Shown: in pieces, positions 59,334 to 64,000 of the stretch | Position numbering within the stretch: the first letter of the stretch is position 1 | Layout: every line of letters begins with the position of its first letter | NCBI GenBank assembly: GCA_021464415.1 | Contig: CM038465.1 | Location: 22,289,839-22,353,838, forward strand | DNA length: 64,000 bases | Source of the DNA: Lonicera japonica | Lineage: Eukaryota > Streptophyta > Magnoliopsida > Dipsacales > Caprifoliaceae | Reading direction: 5' to 3' | Notes under the pieces: generated by a model | Told to the model about the DNA's origin: nothing | What the model saw: only the letters and a program-made list of their open reading frames with translations | Database searches by the model: none | Program-made: the position numbers and the translations under genes

Positions 59334-59351
59334 TGGCGCCGTTGCCGGGGA
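59334..59351 (+). other. Gypsy-B primer binding site (tRNA-Asp)
   Basis: TGGCGCCGTTGCCGGGGA is a perfect complement to the last 18 bases of plant tRNA-Asp(GTC). Confidence 0.95.
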
Positions 59352-59401
59352 CTGGTATTAAATAGAATTAATTTTTCTTGATATATTATTTTGTTCCTTT
59401 T

Positions 59402-61777
59402 ATGCCCCGTTCTTCTCGTACATGTGAATTGCAGTACGATCCTGAAATTGAGAAAACCGCTCGAAGACTAAGGAAGGAAGCTAAGTTGAGGAACCAAATT
59501 TCTTCATCTTCATCTTCATCACCCGGATTAAATTTAGCTGTTGATTTAATTGATTCGTTGTCCAGTGACTCTGAAACTGAACCAGAAATGGCCAACGAGG
59601 AAAGAACCTTAAGGGAATTGACTGCACCAAATGTGAATCAACAACCACTTTGCATTCAATATCCAGCTTTAGAAGTGGACTTTGAATTAAAATCTGGACT
59701 AATCCATTTACTTCCCAAATTCCGTGGCCTCGAGAATGAAGATCCTCACAAACATCTAAAAGAGTTCCATGTAGTGTGTTCAAGCATGAAGCCGCAAGGC
59801 ATAACTGAAGAACAAATTAAATTGCGCGCTTTTCCATTCTCATTAGCCGATAGAGCAAAGGATTGGCTATTTTATCTACCTCCAGGCTCTATAACCACAT
59901 GGACAGGATTGGTAAGGTTGTTTCTTGATAAATTTTTCCCTGCTTCTCGAGCTACAGGTATTAGAAGGGAAATCTGTGGGATCAAACAGCATGATACTGA
60001 AACCCTTCATGAGTATTGGGAAAGATTCAAACAATTATGTGCAAGCTGTCCACAACATGGAATTTCTGAACAATTGCTTATTCAATATTTCTACGAAGGG
60101 CTACTAACCTTGGAGAGGAATATGATGGATGCCGCTAGCGGAGGAGCCATAGTGAATAAAACACCCACTGCCGCTAAAGAATTAATCTCCACCATGGCTG
60201 CTAATTCACAACAGTTCGGATCTAGACAAAACACCCCCATTAAAAGGGTGAATGAGGTAAATATATCTTCAATTGAGAATCAATTAGCAAATCTAACTTC
60301 TCTTGTTCAACAAATGGCTGTAGGGAATATGCAACAGTTGAAAGCGTGTGGAATTTGCGCCGCTACTAATCATCCAATCGACGCGTGCCCTACACTTCAA
60401 GAAGATTCTTTTGAGCATGCTAATGCAGCTGGAGGATTTCCAGGCCCACCACAAAGGAAGTATGACCCTTATTCAAATTTTTACAACCCAGGGTGGAAGG
60501 ATCATCCTAATCTTAGCTATGGAGCTCAACCTTCAAATTTCCAACAACACCAATATCGTAGGCAACCAGCTCCAACACAGCCAAATCCCAACTCATGTAT
60601 GTCTTTGGAAGAAATTGTTAAATCACTTGCAACTAACACAAAGCAATTTCAACAGGAAACAAGGACGAGCATCCAGAATTTGGAGAATCAAATGAGTCAA
60701 TTGGCAACTACAGTGAGCCGGTTAGAGTCTCAAGGATCGGGGAAATTACCCTCACAAACCGTGGTGAACCCAAGGCAAAATGCTAGTGCAATCACTTTAA
60801 GAAGTGGTACGGAGTTGAAGGAACCTAGTAAGAGGAAGCAAAATGCGCCAAAAGAAGAAGCTGAAAAAGAAGTAGTTGTACCACAACTTCACACCAACCT
60901 ACCTGAAAGCCTTAATATGAAGCAACCCGATGTTTTGGTGACAAGGCCCCCTTTTCCCACTAGATTGAACAAATCCAAAAAAGAAGAGGAGGAGAAAGAA
61001 ATCCTTGAAACCTTTCGCAAAGTTGAGGTAAATATTCCATTACTAGATGCAATTAAACAGGTGCCTCGGTATGCTAAGTTTCTAAAAGAACTATGCACCA
61101 ATAAGAGGAAGCTAAAAGGTAATGAAAAAGTAACTGTAGGGGAAAACGTTTCAGCTGTATTACAGAAAAAATTACCTCCTAAGTGCAAGGACCCAGGTAT
61201 GTTCACTATCCCTTGCAAAATAGGTGATGCTAAGATTGAGAAAGCAATGCTAGACCTAGGAGCCTCAATAAATGTCATGCCTCTATCAATTTACTCATCT
61301 TTGAATATAGGTTCACTAAAAGAAACAGGTGTGATTATTCAACTAGATACGAATGTATACCCTGAAGGAGTTTTAGAAGACGTCTTAGTACAAGTTAATG
61401 AATTGGTCTTTCCTGCTGATTTTTATATACTTGATATGGAAGAAGATAATTCTTCTAAATTAGCCCCAATTTTATTAGGGAGACCATTCCTTAAGACAGC
61501 TAGAACTAAAATTGATGTGCATGATGGTACTCTTACGATGGAATTCGATGGTGAAACTATTAAATTTAATATTTATGATGCCATGAGATATCCTAGTGAT
61601 GTGTCCTCCGTTTGTGTTTTAGATGTTATTGACCCCTTGGTACAAGATTCTTTTGAACTTGCTGATGATGATAAACTAAAAGTTGTACTAAGCAGGAGTT
61701 TCACTCTTGAAGCATTAAAGGACGTTGGAGCAATTTTGTTGAAGAATTTGAATTGCAAGATGCAATACATGAATTAG
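59402..61777 (+). CDS. Gypsy-B gag and aspartic protease polyprotein, N-terminal part
   Basis: A 791-aa frame from the ATG at 59402 (MPRSSRTCELQYDP); the upstream in-frame ATG at 59378 adds only eight hydrophobic residues. A basic, serine-rich N-terminus is followed by the retrotransposon gag domain (about residues 105-235: FPFSLADRAKDWLFYLPPGS, FLDKFFPASRATGIRREI, YWERFKQLCASCPQHG). The zinc knuckle CGICAATNHPIDAC is at 316-329 (C-x2-C-x4-H-x4-C). A Gln/Asn-rich linker leads to the protease: LDLGASINV with Asp618 and LLGRPFL at 691-697. In relatives gag and pol form one long frame; here the frame ends early because of a one-base deletion in the T run 61734-61737, so the stop at 61775-61777 is an artefact of decay or of sequencing. 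The protein would otherwise assemble the particle and process it. Confidence 0.92.
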   Translation: MPRSSRTCELQYDPEIEKTARRLRKEAKLRNQISSSSSSSPGLNLAVDLIDSLSSDSETEPEMANEERTLRELTAPNVNQQPLCIQYPALEVDFELKSGLIHLLPKFRGLENEDPHKHLKEFHVVCSSMKPQGITEEQIKLRAFPFSLADRAKDWLFYLPPGSITTWTGLVRLFLDKFFPASRATGIRREICGIKQHDTETLHEYWERFKQLCASCPQHGISEQLLIQYFYEGLLTLERNMMDAASGGAIVNKTPTAAKELISTMAANSQQFGSRQNTPIKRVNEVNISSIENQLANLTSLVQQMAVGNMQQLKACGICAATNHPIDACPTLQEDSFEHANAAGGFPGPPQRKYDPYSNFYNPGWKDHPNLSYGAQPSNFQQHQYRRQPAPTQPNPNSCMSLEEIVKSLATNTKQFQQETRTSIQNLENQMSQLATTVSRLESQGSGKLPSQTVVNPRQNASAITLRSGTELKEPSKRKQNAPKEEAEKEVVVPQLHTNLPESLNMKQPDVLVTRPPFPTRLNKSKKEEEEKEILETFRKVEVNIPLLDAIKQVPRYAKFLKELCTNKRKLKGNEKVTVGENVSAVLQKKLPPKCKDPGMFTIPCKIGDAKIEKAMLDLGASINVMPLSIYSSLNIGSLKETGVIIQLDTNVYPEGVLEDVLVQVNELVFPADFYILDMEEDNSSKLAPILLGRPFLKTARTKIDVHDGTLTMEFDGETIKFNIYDAMRYPSDVSSVCVLDVIDPLVQDSFELADDDKLKVVLSRSFTLEALKDVGAILLKNLNCKMQYMN

Positions 61778-64000
61778 ATTCGCTTCATCCGGTAAAGTAT
61801 AATGTGTCTCAAATTGAATTGCCTATTTCTCACACGAAACTTCTTCCCTCTATTGTGCAGCAGGCCAAAACTAGAATTAAAACCACTACCTGATCATTTG
61901 AAATATGCATTTTTGGGAGAAGAAGAAACACTTCCGGTCATTATTTCGAACAAACTCTCTATTATGGAAGAAGATAAGTTAATTCGGGTGCTTAGAGAGT
62001 ATAAGGAGGCCCTTGGGTGGACTATCGCTGATATAAAAGGATTAAGCCCTTCAACCTGCATGCACAAGATACTATTGGAAGAGGATCGTAAGCCCTCTAG
62101 AGAAGCTCAACGTAGATTGAATCCACCTATGATGGAAGTGGTAAAGAAAGAAATCCTTAAACTTTTGGATGCAGGTATGATCTATCCAATTTCAGATAGT
62201 AAGTGGGTAAGTCCGATTCAAGTTGTTCCAAAGAAAACAGGTATGACAGTAATTCAAAATTCTGAGGGAGAAATGGTTCCCACTCGTGTTCAAAACGGGT
62301 GGCGAGTATGTATTGATTATAGAAAGTTAAATGCCGCAACCAGAAAAGATCACTTTCCCCTCCCATTTATTGATCAAATGCTTGAACGTTTAGCAGGTCG
62401 TACTCATTATTGTTGTCTCGATGGCTATTCAGGTTTTCATCAAATCCCAGTTGCACCTGAAGATCAAGAGAAAACCACATTCACTTGTCCTTTTGGGACT
62501 TTTGCGTATCGGCGAATGCCATTCGGGCTTTGCAATGCTCCTGCTACGTTCCAGAGGTGTATGGTCAGTATATTTTCAGATTATGTGGAGAACATCATAG
62601 AGGTATTCATGGATGATTTTACAGTACATGGTGATTCTTTTGATGCATGTTTATCTAACCTTACGAAAGTGCTAGAAAGGTGCATAGAAACAAACTTAGT
62701 TTTGAATTATGAGAAATGTCATTTTATGGTAGAGCAAGGCATTATTCTGGGCCATGTAGTATCCGCTAGAGGCATTGAAGTCGATAAAGCTAAAATAGAT
62801 ATTATTAAATCTTTGCCTTACCCCACAACTGTGCGGGAGATTCGCTCTTTTCTTGGGCATGCAGGATTTTATAGGCGTTTTATCAAGGACTTTTCCAAAA
62901 TCACCCAGCCCCTCTGTAAATTATTGCAAAAAGATGCGATATTTGAATTTGATGAAGCATGTAAAGGTGCATTTGATACATTGAAAGAAATGCTCACGTC
63001 AGCACCATTATTCAGCCGCCAAATTGGAGTCTTCCATTCGAAATAATGTGCGATGCGAGTAATTATGCAGTCGGTGCCGTGCTTGGACAAAAAGTTGGAA
63101 AATCCCATCACGCTATCTATTATGCCTCCAGAACACTTGATAGTGCCCAAAGCAACTATTCAACAACGGAAAAAAGAACTTTTAGCTGTTGTTTATGCAT
63201 TGGAAAAATTTCGTTCTTATTTGCTTGGTACTAAAGTGATTATTTACTCTGATCATGCAGCTCTTAAATATTTATTTTTAAAGAAGGAAGCGAAGCCCAG
63301 ACTTATTCGGTGGATTCTTTTGCTACAAGAATTCAACCTAGAAATACGTGATAAGAAGGGTGCAGAAAACTTAGTCGCTGATCACCTCAGTAGATTAGCC
63401 ACAAGCGAAGAACCGTCACCATTAAAAGATTCATTCCCAGATGAGTATCTTTTCTCTATTCAAGAGGCAGTCCCCTGGTATGCTGATATAGTTAATTATT
63501 TGGTTACTAGAACATTACCAGATGATTTTTCTAGAGCTCAAAAAGATAAAATAAAAAGTGATGCTAAATATTATGTTTGGGATGACCCTTACTTGTGGAA
63601 ACATTGTTCTGATCAAATTATTCGTAGGTGCATATCTGAAAAAGAAATTCATTCAATTCTAAAATTTTGTCATTCATATGCTTGTGGAGGACATTTTGGT
63701 CCCAAGAGAACCGCTCGTAAGGTGCTAGAGTGTGGATTGTTTTGGCCTACTTTATTTCGTGATGCATATATGTTTTGCAAATCTTGTGAACAATGCCAGA
63801 AAACTGGAAACATAGGGCGTCGAGACCAATTGCCACTTACCCCTATTCTCGTTTGTGAAATATTTGATGTATGGGGTATTGATTTCATGGGCCCTTTTCC
63901 ATCTTCATATAATCATGTCTACATTATTCTTGCTGTGGATTATGTTTCAAAATGGGTGGAAGCTAAAGCTACTCGTATCGATGATGCTAAAGCGGTTGTA
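61742..64000 (+). pseudogene. Gypsy-B pol: RT, RNase H, integrase (frameshifted, runs off window)
   Basis: After the gag stop the pol text continues in another frame, shifts again by an extra base in 61861-61866, and enters the 414-aa frame ending at 63046. That frame has the RT motifs WRVCIDYRKLN, YCCLDGYSGFHQIP, MPFGLCNAPATFQRCM and the active site FMDDF (62606-62620), then GHVVSARGIEVD and the gypsy RNase H connection. A one-base loss at about 63005 and a one-base gain in the A run 63170-63175 shift RNase H ([26 protein letters not shown]). From about 63170 to the window edge the frame is open, through the integrase HHCC zinc finger ([26 protein letters not shown]) and the first catalytic Asp (GIDFMGPF, Asp at 63881). 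All motifs look conserved; only indels break the frame. Confidence 0.9.

Larger units (their letters stand above)
58008..64000 (+). mobile_element. Gypsy-B: Ty3/gypsy element (tRNA-Asp primed), 3' part outside window
   Basis: 5' LTR, tRNA-Asp primer site, gag-protease, RT, RNase H and integrase follow each other in the Ty3/gypsy (Metaviridae) order on the plus strand. The tRNA-Asp primer, long gag without envelope in view, and the gag/protease motifs suggest the Athila/Tat branch. It lies in the Copia-2 5' LTR; the left five bases are TTAAA (58003-58007), and the matching TSD would be beyond the window. Confidence 0.93.

Noticed and set aside
59378..59401. Upstream ATG as start of the Gypsy-B gag
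   Set aside because: Only eight extra residues, hydrophobic and unlike relatives; the ATG at 59402 gives the usual basic N-terminus.

Overview
The window is nuclear DNA of a flowering plant and consists almost entirely of transposable elements inserted into one another. The evidence is plant-type Ty1/copia and Ty3/gypsy retrotransposons (two gypsy elements primed by tRNA-Asp, a copia element and a LARD carrying the TGGTATCAGAG initiator-tRNA-Met site), a hAT-type element with an 8-bp target duplication, two Helitrons, and one apparent fragment of a plant IQD (calmodulin-binding) gene. The DNA is AT-rich. I see no intact host gene, rRNA, tRNA or CRISPR array. The species cannot be told from the sequence; a eudicot is likely from composition only.

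Layout. 1-747: remnant resembling the 3' end of a Tat/Ogre gypsy LTR. 748-8016: Copia-1 (+), with decayed gag, protease, integrase, RT and RNase H, and a 3' LTR split by a foreign LTR-like segment. Copia-1 lies in the RT gene of Copia-3 (+, 8017-12553), which is also split by a 2.7-kb solo LTR (8838-11582, minus). 12554-16427: non-coding DNA, a diverged gypsy LTR fragment and a clean solo LTR with TSD AAAAG. 16655-19625: possible terminal-inverted-repeat element holding the IQD fragment. 19626-25416: degraded LTR pieces. 25417-37724: a chromovirus-like 3' LTR (+) split by Gypsy-A (25600-36067, minus, gag-protease only, TSD GGCTA) and by a hAT element (36330-36885). Gypsy-A itself contains a Helitron (32216-34535) built of ~360-bp tandem units.

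37725-38209: stubs of further LTRs. 38210-58007: Copia-2 (minus), same family as Copia-1. A LARD-type element without genes (40634-52919, TSD ACACT) sits in its RT region; a solo LTR (41105-44717, TSD GTGCT) sits in the 5' LTR of the LARD; a Helitron (42322-43226) sits in that solo LTR. 58008-64000: Gypsy-B (+), inserted in the 5' LTR of Copia-2. It is the best-preserved element: LTR, TATA box, perfect tRNA-Asp primer site, a long gag-protease frame, and a pol region broken by a few one-base indels, running off the window.

The features form a stratigraphy more than a pathway: Copia-2 predates the LARD and Gypsy-B, the LARD predates its solo LTR, and that predates the small Helitron. The less expected observations are short inverted repeats that differ between related LTRs but sit at the same relative place, a conserved block shared by those diverged LTRs, a Helitron with repeated 5' ends, and the captured IQD exon. 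All element boundaries, TSDs and similarities were judged by eye.
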